A DNA stretch of 64,000 nt, taken from Sarcocystis neurona (lineage: Eukaryota > Apicomplexa > Conoidasida > Eucoccidiorida > Sarcocystidae). The position numbers and the translations under genes were made by a program. This document shows positions 1 through 11,300 of this stretch, in pieces; positions within the stretch are counted from its first letter, which is position 1, and every line of letters starts with the position of its first letter. The stretch is taken from positions 8,397,414 to 8,461,413 of the forward strand of contig KL647288.1 in NCBI GenBank assembly GCA_000727475.1. Reading direction: 5' to 3'. The notes under the pieces are model-generated. The model was not told the DNA's origin. It did not search any database and worked only from the letters and a program-made list of their open reading frames with translations.

Positions 1-1
1 A

Positions 2-2224
2 GAGGGCCATGCTCCTTCCGTCGCGCAAACACAGTGGGGGGAAAGACGTGGCGCTGGTGCGTGCGAGATGCAGCAAAGTTACATTCAGCAAATGCAGTGG
101 CACACATCATGTCAGCAGCAGGGGGATTTGCAATATGATTCTCCTTATGTCGCCCGAGAGACGAGTCGCGTTCGTGACCAGCAGTCCACAGTGGAGCATC
201 AAGAGTATCCAGGCGCCGAGCGAGGCAAAGCACAGTACCACCAGCATCAATCATATTCAGGTGGATATCTTGATGTTTTCCACCAGCAGCATCACCGGAC
301 TCAGCGGGACGGGTACGCGGCCCAGCAGGCGCATTCTACGCTTCCTGGCAATCCCACAGGCGTCCCAGATACATGGCACAATCCGTTCCCCACTGTTTCA
401 CTGTCGCAGCTGCAGCCCTGCAGAATCACTAATCAAGACGAGGTCATAAGTGGCAGCATAGGTGGCAACTTACTACGGGAGGGGAACGTCCAGGACCTTG
501 GCGCAGACCAGAGGGACAACAGGGGTGGATATCAGGTTGACATTCAGACTCTTCAGAGTGGGGAGCCCTCGCAGGTGACAACTCTCTTTCCGTGCGACTC
601 CTTGTTGAGAGGAGGGAAGGTCCCGTGGCTACACTGCGCCGAAAAACTGGCGACAAAACATTGCGAGTCGACGTCGTACAATAATCCAAAAGGAGACCCT
701 GTGGAACCTTTTGTGGACCATGCGGCGGTTTTGTCTGACTCGCGCGACTCCGAAAACCTACACGCACTTTCGAGGGAGCCAGGCAGCCAACAAGCAGCTG
801 ACTCCAACACTCCTTTAGATACCCTGGGAGGTCTTGAAATACACTCTCAGCAAAAGCAGGAGAGAGCGCCTAAATCGTTTCGATCTTACCGACTAGGCGC
901 AGCGGGCGATACCTCTCAAAATATGCAAGTGCTCCGTGGTCAGCAGGCCTCTAAAGTATCGCCCATTGGAGACGTATGCTTTTCTGTGCCTACTGGTGCA
1001 CCAGGGCCCCGTCTTCAGGGTGAGGAGGACGCCCTATGTGAGACAGGGTCTCCACTGCGTGAAAGACAGCGTGTGAGCTCCGAAGGCCCTCGCTCTGAAT
1101 CAACTGAGCTTCCCACGGCAGGCGAGATGCCACGTCTGCCTGCAACACCAGACAAAACAGCGACACGGCGTTCTTGGGGAGTTTCTACGACGGAAAGTGA
1201 CTTCGAGGCTGGGTTGAATCAACACTACGCGCAGCATCAGATTAACTTTCCCTATGCGCAGCCTGCGTACAAATATTGCGAGATCCCTCCTGCCGTAGCA
1301 CTGGAGTTGAATGACTCACCAACTGGGGTTTTGCGTACCTTCCCTGTTGGGCGCAGGGACATTACTTTCGGCGTTCGTGAACCTGCGGAAACACACCCCT
1401 CACCACGCAGTAGCTTTACTGGCCTCCACGGATTGTCTACAAGCAACTTGCTGCCTCAAGCAAACAACGGTTCATCTGCAGAAGGTGACACCCCTCAATC
1501 GCTGCCATTGGTAGTTCAGCGACAGATACCCCCGCTCGACTACCATGATTCCGTCCGTCGGGAGGAAGCTTGTTATCGTGCGCCGCCAGAATTGATGAAG
1601 TTCTTCTCGCCAGAGCAGCAGCTGGCGCACACGTCCCCACCAAACTGCTGGATACCCTCCGCACAGAAACAAGTCAGAGGGAGACCAAATGTCGCAGCAG
1701 GGATCCTTGTGCTGGAAACCGTTTCTTGTCCGCAGCCGTACGCAGCTCCGTCCCAACGGGAGAAGACACACGAGAATCGAGTTCCTCAGGAGCAACACGT
1801 GCGGCAGGCACCGCAGGAGATCCACATCTTACAACAGCAGGAAGATGAGGTGCATCAGTGTGACTCGCAGATGTGTCAGCAGCAGCAGCAGCAGCACCAG
1901 CACCAGCGTCAAGCTGACACGGGCGCTGCGCTACGTCTACTGCCATCTTCCCCCTCTCAGCTCGATCAACAAAACGAATATCATTTCCTGCACCAGAACA
2001 CCGCAGCCAGCGAGACATTCCCGTTTGGCTGCGCACCCGACATGTGGGGCGCCAATGACGCAGACTGGTCCACTTTTGTTGTAAAGCTTTTGGTCGAGCA
2101 TAAAGCGCTATCGCCTGCGGTTTTGTCGCCAGACGGTGGCGTCAGAGAATGGCTGATTCCGCCAGGTTTCTCGTTCGTTCCAACACAGAACAACAAAGCT
2201 TACAGTTATTGTCTAAGAAAGTGA
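2..2224 (+). CDS. Gln/Ser-rich hypothetical protein, 3' part of gene
   Basis: The reading frame is open from the first bases of the window to a TGA at 2222-2224. The ATG at 68 is therefore only the first Met in view, and the gene probably starts upstream. The product is hydrophilic and rich in Gln, Ser, Pro and His. A short Gln/His run (about 1876-1912) is the only homopolymer-like tract, so it is far less repetitive than its neighbours. The last 50 residues are more ordered (motif ADWSTFVVKLLVEH, then WLIPPGFSFVP) and may be a small folded C-terminal element. No intron is needed. I recognise no family; an ApiAP2-type factor or other regulator is possible for such a disordered protein, but no AP2 domain is visible. 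Confidence 0.6.
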   Translation, partial: EGHAPSVAQTQWGERRGAGACEMQQSYIQQMQWHTSCQQQGDLQYDSPYVARETSRVRDQQSTVEHQEYPGAERGKAQYHQHQSYSGGYLDVFHQQHHRTQRDGYAAQQAHSTLPGNPTGVPDTWHNPFPTVSLSQLQPCRITNQDEVISGSIGGNLLREGNVQDLGADQRDNRGGYQVDIQTLQSGEPSQVTTLFPCDSLLRGGKVPWLHCAEKLATKHCESTSYNNPKGDPVEPFVDHAAVLSDSRDSENLHALSREPGSQQAADSNTPLDTLGGLEIHSQQKQERAPKSFRSYRLGAAGDTSQNMQVLRGQQASKVSPIGDVCFSVPTGAPGPRLQGEEDALCETGSPLRERQRVSSEGPRSESTELPTAGEMPRLPATPDKTATRRSWGVSTTESDFEAGLNQHYAQHQINFPYAQPAYKYCEIPPAVALELNDSPTGVLRTFPVGRRDITFGVREPAETHPSPRSSFTGLHGLSTSNLLPQANNGSSAEGDTPQSLPLVVQRQIPPLDYHDSVRREEACYRAPPELMKFFSPEQQLAHTSPPNCWIPSAQKQVRGRPNVAAGILVLETVSCPQPYAAPSQREKTHENRVPQEQHVRQAPQEIHILQQQEDEVHQCDSQMCQQQQQQHQHQRQADTGAALRLLPSSPSQLDQQNEYHFLHQNTAASETFPFGCAPDMWGANDADWSTFVVKLLVEHKALSPAVLSPDGGVREWLIPPGFSFVPTQNNKAYSYCLRK

Positions 2225-5200
2225 CGGCATGGATAGTCCAGCTTCGCATCCCAGCACGAAACGGAGTTACCTGTTATTGCGGTGGTCGCTCTGTTGCAAA
2301 AAGTAGCGCGACAAAGAAAGGTGCCAGCAGGCGCAGAGTAGAATGCTATACGGATATGTAGGGTACACTCCGCTGGTCTGGTTGAAGGCTTGCACGCGTG
2401 CTGTTCATCACCGACGAGCACGTAACAGGACCACCGTGTTGGCGGCTGCCGTAAGAACGACTTCAGTAATATCTAGCTTCTCCGTTGTCGGAGGTGGGGG
2501 CGGTGTGAACTGTATTGACGTGGCCTGTTATAAATCACACGAGTAACTGCGTAGTTGATAGCGGACCGTGTTTTCCCAAGGACAGGAGGTGTGCTTAGTG
2601 AACAGAATCCGAGTTGACCTAGTGTGTTGTGGAGAATTTTTCTCCTGCGGACAGAAGTCGCTTTGAACCTGTTTGGCGACTGCCCGTTTGTCGGGAGAAT
2701 TTGAAAAGTGGTTACCCTGCAGTGCGACCCACGGTGACTGCTGAACGGTACGGCTACTAGAATGAACAAATCTGCTTGTATGAGAAAATTTGTGTTCGAT
2801 AAGTTATCACTGCGGCAAATCAATGGTTTCTCAAAGGGTACCACGGCGCCTCCGACAGCACCAATGAAGCAGAGGGGCACAAGCAACGCTTCGAGCCGTG
2901 CCTCATCTACAGCTTCATGTGACTATCAGGCATCGCACCATACGCTCCTGAAGACCGCGTGGCTCCGGCACCGCTGTCAGATACCAGATGCTTGTGGCTC
3001 AGATGGGGTCTGGGTGGGAAGGGGCTTAAAAGATGCTACTGCCGTACATTTCAGATGTAATCGGTAACACCGACTGGCAGCGCGCCTCCGCCTGTACATG
3101 CGTACACATTATCTCGCTCGCCTATATGTTTGGCGCCAGCAGTCTATTTCAGAGGCCTCTAAAATTTGAAGCCACGTCACCATCCTCTTCGTCACCAAGC
3201 AGACGTGAAACTCAATGCGCACGTGCTGGATGCACAGATATCGGTTGTCGTCCTCTTTCCTCCGCGACACGATCGTCGTCTTCCTGTTCTTTAGAAGCCG
3301 TCTACGAGTTATTCCGGCGACACCACCGAAATTACTTCATACGATGCCTCCGCTCCCCCCATAGCGACTGACGCGCATGGGTACTTTTTTTGACACCTGA
3401 AGCGTGCCAACTGCCTTCCAACGCTCTGCAGTGCTGCGGCCCTTTCAAACAGAGTACAACCCTTTGAAACCCCGTTTCGTCATTTTGCGACATGTCTTTC
3501 TTTTCCTCTCCGTGTCAAAATACACACGAGTACGGAGACGTACCCTGAATGTACTCACAAGCTCTCGAGAGCCTCCCCTTCGGACCGTCGTGTTGTATGT
3601 GCACCGCGCCGTCATCGGGACACACTGCCTGTCGCACTACCCTGCCAGTTCTGCACGCTCTAGCAATTCTAAATGTGCCGTCGCGGCGGTTCGCACTCAC
3701 TGCAGCAACTTATACGCAGGGTGAACTTCATCCTCCGGTTTCGTTGCCACACGTAACTCGCAGCAAGTTCACGAGTTGCCACAATGCGCTCTAGGTGGTT
3801 CTGCCACAACCAATTCGAAAAGATTTCGTACGTTTTCCTAGTTCCGCTGCCGCCCGTCTCTGCCTTCCTCACTACCGTTGCCTCCAACCCCACGATTTCC
3901 GTTACTCACGCGACCTCCCTCTCTGCTAGTGCTGTTGTTTCCTGCTGCTCGGTTGAACCCCCGGCCGCCGCTCCCCCCCCCGCCCCGGCCCTCCGCCTCC
4001 GGCACGGCCTCTACGAGTGGGAGACGGCCCTTTGTTATACGCAAAATCCCTGCGCAGCAAGAAGAGCAGGACAAATCCTGCTTCAAGTGTTTGTGGAATT
4101 CAGGAGCCCGAAGGAGCCAGTGAGACGTTGGACAGTCCATGGTTCGGGAAACGGCCCACTTGAGATACTCACAATATTTCGTTGTTTCCATCGTCAAACC
4201 CTGTCCTGGGTCACGGGCGCATTCGCCATCCCAACCTAGCCTTAAGAAATTATATACAAAGTGTGTCCCCTAAAAATGTACGCCGGCTGGATCAAAGTAC
4301 GGACAGAGGTGCCTGAACACGTCTTCTGAACTGAGCGTTTACTCGAGCCAGAAATTCTAGCAGGAGTTTGTAACTCTCACCAACCTACTCCCCACCGCCG
4401 CGTTGAGCAGTTTCATATCAATTACGCATTGCGTTTGACCAGGACGCATACAGTAAAAATCCGCACGACCGTACGGATACTGTTCTCAGCCTTCAATGTC
4501 AACATACCGCCGTGGGCTCCCGGGGCGGCACACGCAATTACCAGTGACTCGCACACACTTCTGTGTCCCCCTGCAACCTGCGAAAAGGAAGTGCCGAGTC
4601 TGTAGTGCCCCCTCCCGTCAAAAACCAGCAGCTGTTTCTGTGCCAGATACCCGTCGGCACGTGAGGTGGGTTCGTCACACTGACTTCCTTGTACAGCTGT
4701 CCCGTGGTTCATCATTACGACGTGTGATCCTACGCGTGTTGTGCATTACACTACGACGTCCCAACCAGATAAACACGAAAAAAGTCCCACACGCAAGTCT
4801 TCTGTATCGAGACGCGCCCAGCTACGATACAGTCTAGAAACACGAATCTAATTACGTCCTCTCACACGGCGGAAGTCCGTGTGTACGTCGGTACACCATC
4901 ATCTATCAACAAACACATGTACATATTATATATGTATATATAGCTACAGATACACGGTAAGCCGGCAAGCTGGCGCGGCATCACCACACTACCAGCCACG
5001 TTAAGTTCATACACACACACACACATACTTACACATCCATACATATATATCCTGTTATAGTGCATGCGCTTCCGTAGACACATGTGTAGGAGTATCAGTG
5101 TTTATATCTCTCAGCCACCTGGGGACTTCTCTATCGTACACCTCTTGTGCTGCACGGTAACGAGGAATGCGGTTCTGCGGCCGTAGCTCACTTCTCCTAT

Positions 5201-5325
5201 GATCGACTCTCCGCTGTAGCTCCACACATACCCAGACGCACGAACACATTATTTGTATTTGAATATATATCAATGTACATACACGCACGTGTACACAATT
5301 AAGGTGCTGTCACGCAGCGTGATCT
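2225..5325. other. Intergenic region, no convincing gene
   Basis: This stretch lies between the end of the left-hand plus gene and the 3' end of the minus KH gene, so it is a convergent (tail-to-tail) interval. Composition is mixed and mostly free of CAG tracts. From about 4860 to 5300 it becomes rich in ACACAT/TATA motifs. Several ORFs of about 100 codons occur on both strands; none has splice-site or domain support. The best of them is listed separately at 4422-4715. Confidence 0.5.
4422..4715 (-). CDS. Possible small ORF, 97 codons
   Basis: An ATG-initiated ORF (two adjacent ATGs at 4715 and 4712) encodes a mixed-composition 97-residue sequence without homopolymers, unlike the shadow ORFs elsewhere. 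It has no recognisable domain, no membrane segment and no splice support. It is listed only as a candidate; chance is a fair explanation for an ORF of this length. Confidence 0.15.
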   Translation of the reverse strand: MMNHGTAVQGSQCDEPTSRADGYLAQKQLLVFDGRGHYRLGTSFSQVAGGHRSVCESLVIACAAPGAHGGMLTLKAENSIRTVVRIFTVCVLVKRNA

Positions 5326-8300
5326 TTACAATGCGAGAGCAGAATTCACGGCAAAGTTTACAGGTACACGCCCTTCTCCACTGCATATCCGTATTTCTCG
5401 TGCGACAGTCGAAAATCGAAAAGAAAAATGACTTTTGCCACGTCTGCAGTTACATGCGCGCCGCGACAGAAGTGTCAGTTTACGAGCTTCAGTCCAACCC
5501 AATCTTCGATTAACGACAACGAAAATATTCCCCATCTCTTTGTGGCCCATCTTACCTCTGGTCAGGTCCTGCTGTGGAATAACGACTGCGCCTTGCGTGA
5601 GGGGGAGGGCGATCCTCTCTGCTGTTGCGGTCTCGGCTGTCTCTGTCTCTGCTGCGGCTTCTGTTGTCTGGGCGTCTATTGGTGTTGCGTGCGGCACGCT
5701 GCTGTTGCTGCTGCTGTTGCTGCGCAGCTGCAGCAGCCTCCATGGCAGCGGCAGCAGCAGCGAAGTCAGTGCGCGCACCTCCCGCGGCCGGGATGATAAC
5801 CGTTCCAGGAGGCAGTGGCGCCCCTACGAAACCGTGCGGTGGGGGAGGAAGAGCAGCAACAGGGGGGAGAAAGCCAGGCGGTGCAAGCCCCGCTACTGCG
5901 GCTTCTGCTGCTGCAGCGGCAGCAGCTGCGGCGGCAGCGGCAGCCCCAGGTGCTAGAGGCGCTCCCGCAGGATGACCCAGGGGAGGAGGCGGACCTCCCA
6001 TTGACAGCGGCCCGGCCAAAGGCGGTCCTGTTCCAGGCAGATTACCCGGATGATGAAGAACGTGGTGTGGAGAGGGTCTCTGATTGTGAGACGGCTGCCG
6101 CACAGACGCGTGAGAAGGATGAGCTGCTATGCCAGGTGCCGCCGCAGCTACGTGTGGATGTAGAGCAGAAAGAGGAATCGCAGCAGCAGGAGGCGCGATG
6201 TTAGCTGCAGTGCCTGTGCCTGGTGGCAGACCCAGTGCTGCAGCTGCATTCGGGGCAAGGCCCGGGGGTGGAACTGCACCGGCGGCGCCCGGAGATATAC
6301 AAGCTGCAGCAGCTGCTGCTGCGGCCGCGTCGGCTGCAGCGGCGCTTGCGGCTTGCGCGTGGTGAGACGGCACCAAAGACGGGAGTAACGCAGCTCCTCC
6401 AGGTGCTGCTCCTGCTCCTCCTAAAGCGGAAGACGGCGCATGCGAAGGCGGGGGAGGGGTGGGGACGCCTTTCGCGCCCGGTGCTGTTGCTGCTGCTGCA
6501 CCGAGCTGCAGCTGCTGCTGATCCCTTCCGTCCCCCACACTACTTCCTCCCGTAGCACTGTTGCCAGACCGAGACGCGTTGACCCCACGCAGACCACCGC
6601 CTGTGGCTGCTGTTGCGCCTCCTCCGCCTCCTGACGTCGCATGCGGCGTGCTGTCCGCAGCGGTGCTGCTTGGAGGAGGTGGCACTGGCGCAGAAGCTGC
6701 AGCGGCAGCAGCGCCTCCGTCAGCTCCAGCAGCAAGGGAACCGAGCCACGTACGCTCTCTCTCCTTCACGCCCAGGTAATGCAGAGATCCGTCTGCACGC
6801 TGTTCATACTGATGCCGGCGGAAGCCTGCTGTCACAGGCGCCGGCCACTGCTTCGCTTGGCAGTACGCGACGAATTGTTCGCACACCGACTGCAGCAGGT
6901 CCTCCGCCATGCTAAGTGCCTGCGCCACCCAACAGCAGCGCAATACGCAGTACAAGCGCTCTGTTTTCCTCTGAACCCGTGCCTTTGCAGAATAACTTGC
7001 TGCTCGTCAAGCGCTCTTCTACGTCAAGTGTGTCCACTCAACACGCGCAAAAAAGAAACAACAAAGCAGAACGCGCTTCCACCCAGCCTCCTCCGCCACT
7101 CCTGTCCCATGCTACTCTCCACAGTCACCTGCTGCCACCATTACCGGCCCCCTACACCACTGCACGGCACACTCGGGAACCACCTGAACGACAAGAGACC
7201 GGCAGAACTACGAAGAAAGGCCCACTCTGCCTCGGTGTCTCCAGCCACTATCACCGCGCAGACGCAAGGTAAGAAGCTCTCCCATCCTCTACATACATTG
7301 CTGTGGATGTAGACGTCCTCTTCCTCTCGATAGACACGTATGACACATGCTGTGCAAATATACATGTATTTACAGAATCCATTGTTCATCCACGTCTGAC
7401 CGCGGTGGACCACCGCACACATACGCGCGGGTGCGGCTGCCACGTGCCGCCGCACGCACATTCGTGAAGGTGCATCTTTTAACGGCCCTCAGATCTACAC
7501 GTGGCTTCGTAAATTGCCCAAGTGAAGCAGCAGCTTCGAAAACTTCAGGTTGTCCACAGCCTGTCCCTAGTCCTGCATGCGCTACAGCAGGACCGGCCGA
7601 CCGGAGTGTCGCATGATGTGCTGCTGCTGTCGCGAGGTCTCACGCAGCAGCAACTTCACAGACCCAGCAAAACAAGTACTTCAAGGGGACGATAAAGGGA
7701 TCCAGCCACAAACACAAACAGGTACTTGGCAAGGTAAGCTAGACTTGCCTATACAGGCACACAGGGCAATCCAGCGGGGTCCACACACACGCATACACAA
7801 GCGCTGCAGGAGGAGGACGCGCTTTTACATATCTAGACGCGAAGAACAGCATCCGCACACCGGTACGCGTGTGGCACTCCGACGTATCTACTCACACACA
7901 CGCTTCTACACATGTACGTGGACATGTGCGGCACACCACTACCGCGCAAGGGACGGACAAGATGAGCGCGTTCAGAGTTGAGGTAACTAGCTACGCGCAA
8001 CAAAAAACTCCTCTCTAATAATACAGCGCAAAGACTACGCAACATCCACATATATACGTATGTGTATGCGCCCCGTTCTAGGCAGACGTCGTACACTTAC
8101 ACCCCACAGAGTCGTATGAGGTACGTGTATGCATGTACTGCGGCACACGTGGCACACGTATACATATATACACCCAGACACACGTAAAACGCACGCCACA
8201 CACACATACAGAGACACAAAAGGGAAGTATATTTTGTGCCTATACACCACATACGTGTAGCCGATATACATACGTGTATGCGTATGTGCACGGACAGAGA

Positions 8301-11300
8301 GGGAGAAGAGAGTAAGGAAATATAAGAGAATCTATTTGCACGCGTGTACACCCAGAGACGTGTAAAAGGCACGCACATACATACATTCGGACAGGTGTAA
8401 AGTATACGTAAAGACACCCGTCGCCCGAGTCAGAAGAAAGCAGCTATAGTCTGGCAAACCCACCTTCTGGTAGGCTTCGAAGTCATCAGAAGAAATGGCG
8501 AGATGCAGCCGCTCTGCAACAGGGGCCGAATTTACAGCCTTCCCTGCACGTGACATACACGCAGTGCATGCAACCGCAGACACCTGCAACACCCTGAGCC
8601 AGTGTTAAGAAGTTCGGACGTCGCAGCAACACTACAGCAGTAGCTGTAGTGCTACTGCTGCAGCAGTGGTGACAAGAGAGCAGCAGCTGTCGCGATGCAG
8701 CGGCAGCAGCAGTGCGACTCAGCAGCAGCAGCTGCGTGCCACATACGCAGAACGCCTGCAATCCGCCGAACAGTATAGCAGTACACTTCTTCACTCTACC
8801 GACAAAGCAAGTCGGCAGCTGCCGTAGCGCTTAGGCGGCTGCGGCAGAAGCAGGGCTGCAACAAGAGCAGAATCAGAAGGCGCCTGTGCCAGCAGAGGTG
8901 CCACGGCAAAGACGCGGGGCAGCACGGCTGTCGAACATCCGTCTTTTCCATCGTGAGGCACATAACAACTTCCTTCGTAACACCACCAGGTGTGGGACTA
9001 TTTATTTGGAGGATTCAGCGGGAACTGCTGCTGCATTTCTTGGACTCCAGGCGCATTCCTCCCCTCAGGAAAGACGCGCACACACTCCGCTTTTCTACGA
9101 ATCAGCTACTGCTGCGATCGATGTTCACCTACGCAACATCGGGATTCTGTCTAAACGTGCGTATCCAACGTAGCAGCGGCAAGCACACACGCACTCCTAC
9201 AAAGAAACATGCTACGCAACTATCTTGGTATATGTGTACACGCCCATACTACATATACATTCGTATATATGTATATCTATATGTACACACCCACGCAGAC
9301 AGGTGCTCGGTCATCTATTACGAAGACCTGCTGCTTCGTAAGCAGCATAGCAGCAGTCGTTTCCACGGATGGTCATATTTCCGCAACAGTCTCCCCCGCT
9401 GCTGCCATTAGATGAATCTCCACAGGACGGCTGGTTACCCACAGATGACGAGAGAATCTGCGCACGTTCGCCTCCGCTACAGCAAATGGATCTTGTCTGT
9501 CTTCTAGCTCTCCTCGAGCGACCACAAGCTACGTCGAAGCTCGTGTATCACGTACAGCTGCTGCTGCCAGAGGGAAAAGTAAAAGCTTCAGGACATGTCA
9601 AAATATACGCAATCGCTTCCTTAAACTGGGTAAGGAAGTGGAAGTTCACATGTGTTCCATAGTTAGAGACAGAGAGAGCAATAATTAGCCAATACTAGTT
9701 ATCTCTTCTTGCGTATGTCAAAGGTTCACCTGTCCCTCACATATGTATGTATATATATATAGGGATAAGTAGGGTATACACTGCACACCAGCAACTGCTG
9801 CTGCGCTGCCGCGCGAATTCGAACTGCCTGCCTCTTCTTTGATGCTGCTGCTTCTCTGAACTACTGCTGTTCCAGCGTGCGCGCAGCAGTGAAGTATGTG
9901 CAGCACCGGGTCACACGTTTAGTGGCGAGTGCTAGACAGCAGCCCTCGCAGCAGCAACAGCACCACCGCTCGAAAAAACCGCAAGTCAGCGGAACGAGAG
10001 AGGAGAGCCAACTGCAGCAGCAACAGGGACAACCGAACCAGTGTGTCACAGGAGCTGCAGCTCCGCAACGCCGCAGCTCTAACAGTCAGCAGCCTCGCCC
10101 CACCTAACGGCAGTGGCAGCGGCGAAGCGCATGAGCGGCTACAGGAGTAGTCCACGCATCAACGACACAAGCGCAGCTGGGCAACATATGGGAGCAGCAG
10201 TGGCAGCACATGCAGTGCGATGGCGCAGTTGAACAACACATGGGAGCAGCAGCGGCGGCACGTGCACTGAGATGGCGCGGGTGGACAACACATGGGAGCA
10301 GCAGTGGCGGCACGTGCAGTAAGCTGGCGCACCTTTAATGGAGAGGTCTACCCGGTGGTTGGTTTGCTCCATGATGAAGCTGATGTTGCTGTTGTGCTCT
10401 CCCAGCAGGGCCTGGGTCACGTCGAACTCGGGCTCGTAGGTGAAGAGATCTACTAATTCGAGCCTGCAGACACGTTTTTGTACAGAAGAAGCATTACTGC
10501 CTGTCGAGCTTTTCCCTCCTCCCTTTCCTCTTTCTCTTCCGCTGCTTCTGCTCCGCCTGTGTTGTCTGGAGCCGCTACGGCTACGTCTGCTGCTCCCGCT
10601 GCGGCCGCCCGCACCGGCTGACGCACCTGGGCTGCTGCTGTTGCTGCTGCTGCCCTCGTCCCCACCTCGCCGATGACAGTGCTGCTGCTGCTGCCGACCG
10701 TGGTGCTGCTGCGGCAGCGGCCCCGGCCGCACTTTGCTATCCCGACTGCTGCGGTGGGGCGGGCTGTCAACGCTGCTGCTTCCTCCTCCTCCTCTTCCAC
10801 CACTGCTTCTTACGCCTCTGCGACCGCCCCCGCCTGCAAGTGGCAGCGCGTCAACGTCGTTCTCTTCCTCGTCCTGCTGCAGCCCCCGGCTCGCACTCGA
10901 AGCCTCGTGGTCTTCTGCCGCGCTTCTGCGTGGGCGGTGGTGGTAACGTGGCCCTTCTCCCGCAGCAGCGCTCACGGCTCCTGCAGCAGCAGCCCCGTCG
11001 GCGCCAGAAAGCGACCGATTTCGCCGCCGCTGCTGCTGCTGTTTGGCTGCAGACAGCTGCCACGGCTGCTGCCGCAGCGATCCGCCGGCCGCCCCGCACT
11101 CCCCTCCTGCCGCAGGATCTGCTGCTGAAGGAGGCAGCAGGTCGACCAGCGGAGTGCGCGAATGTGAGGCAGACAAAGGCAGCACGCAGAGCACCCCCAC
11201 ATCCGGGAGAAACGTCTGACTGAGTTCGCGCATGCACACGTCCACAGCAGCAGCGGGGGTAATGCGCACCTCTGCTGCGACGTGCGTACGCAGAAGCGAC

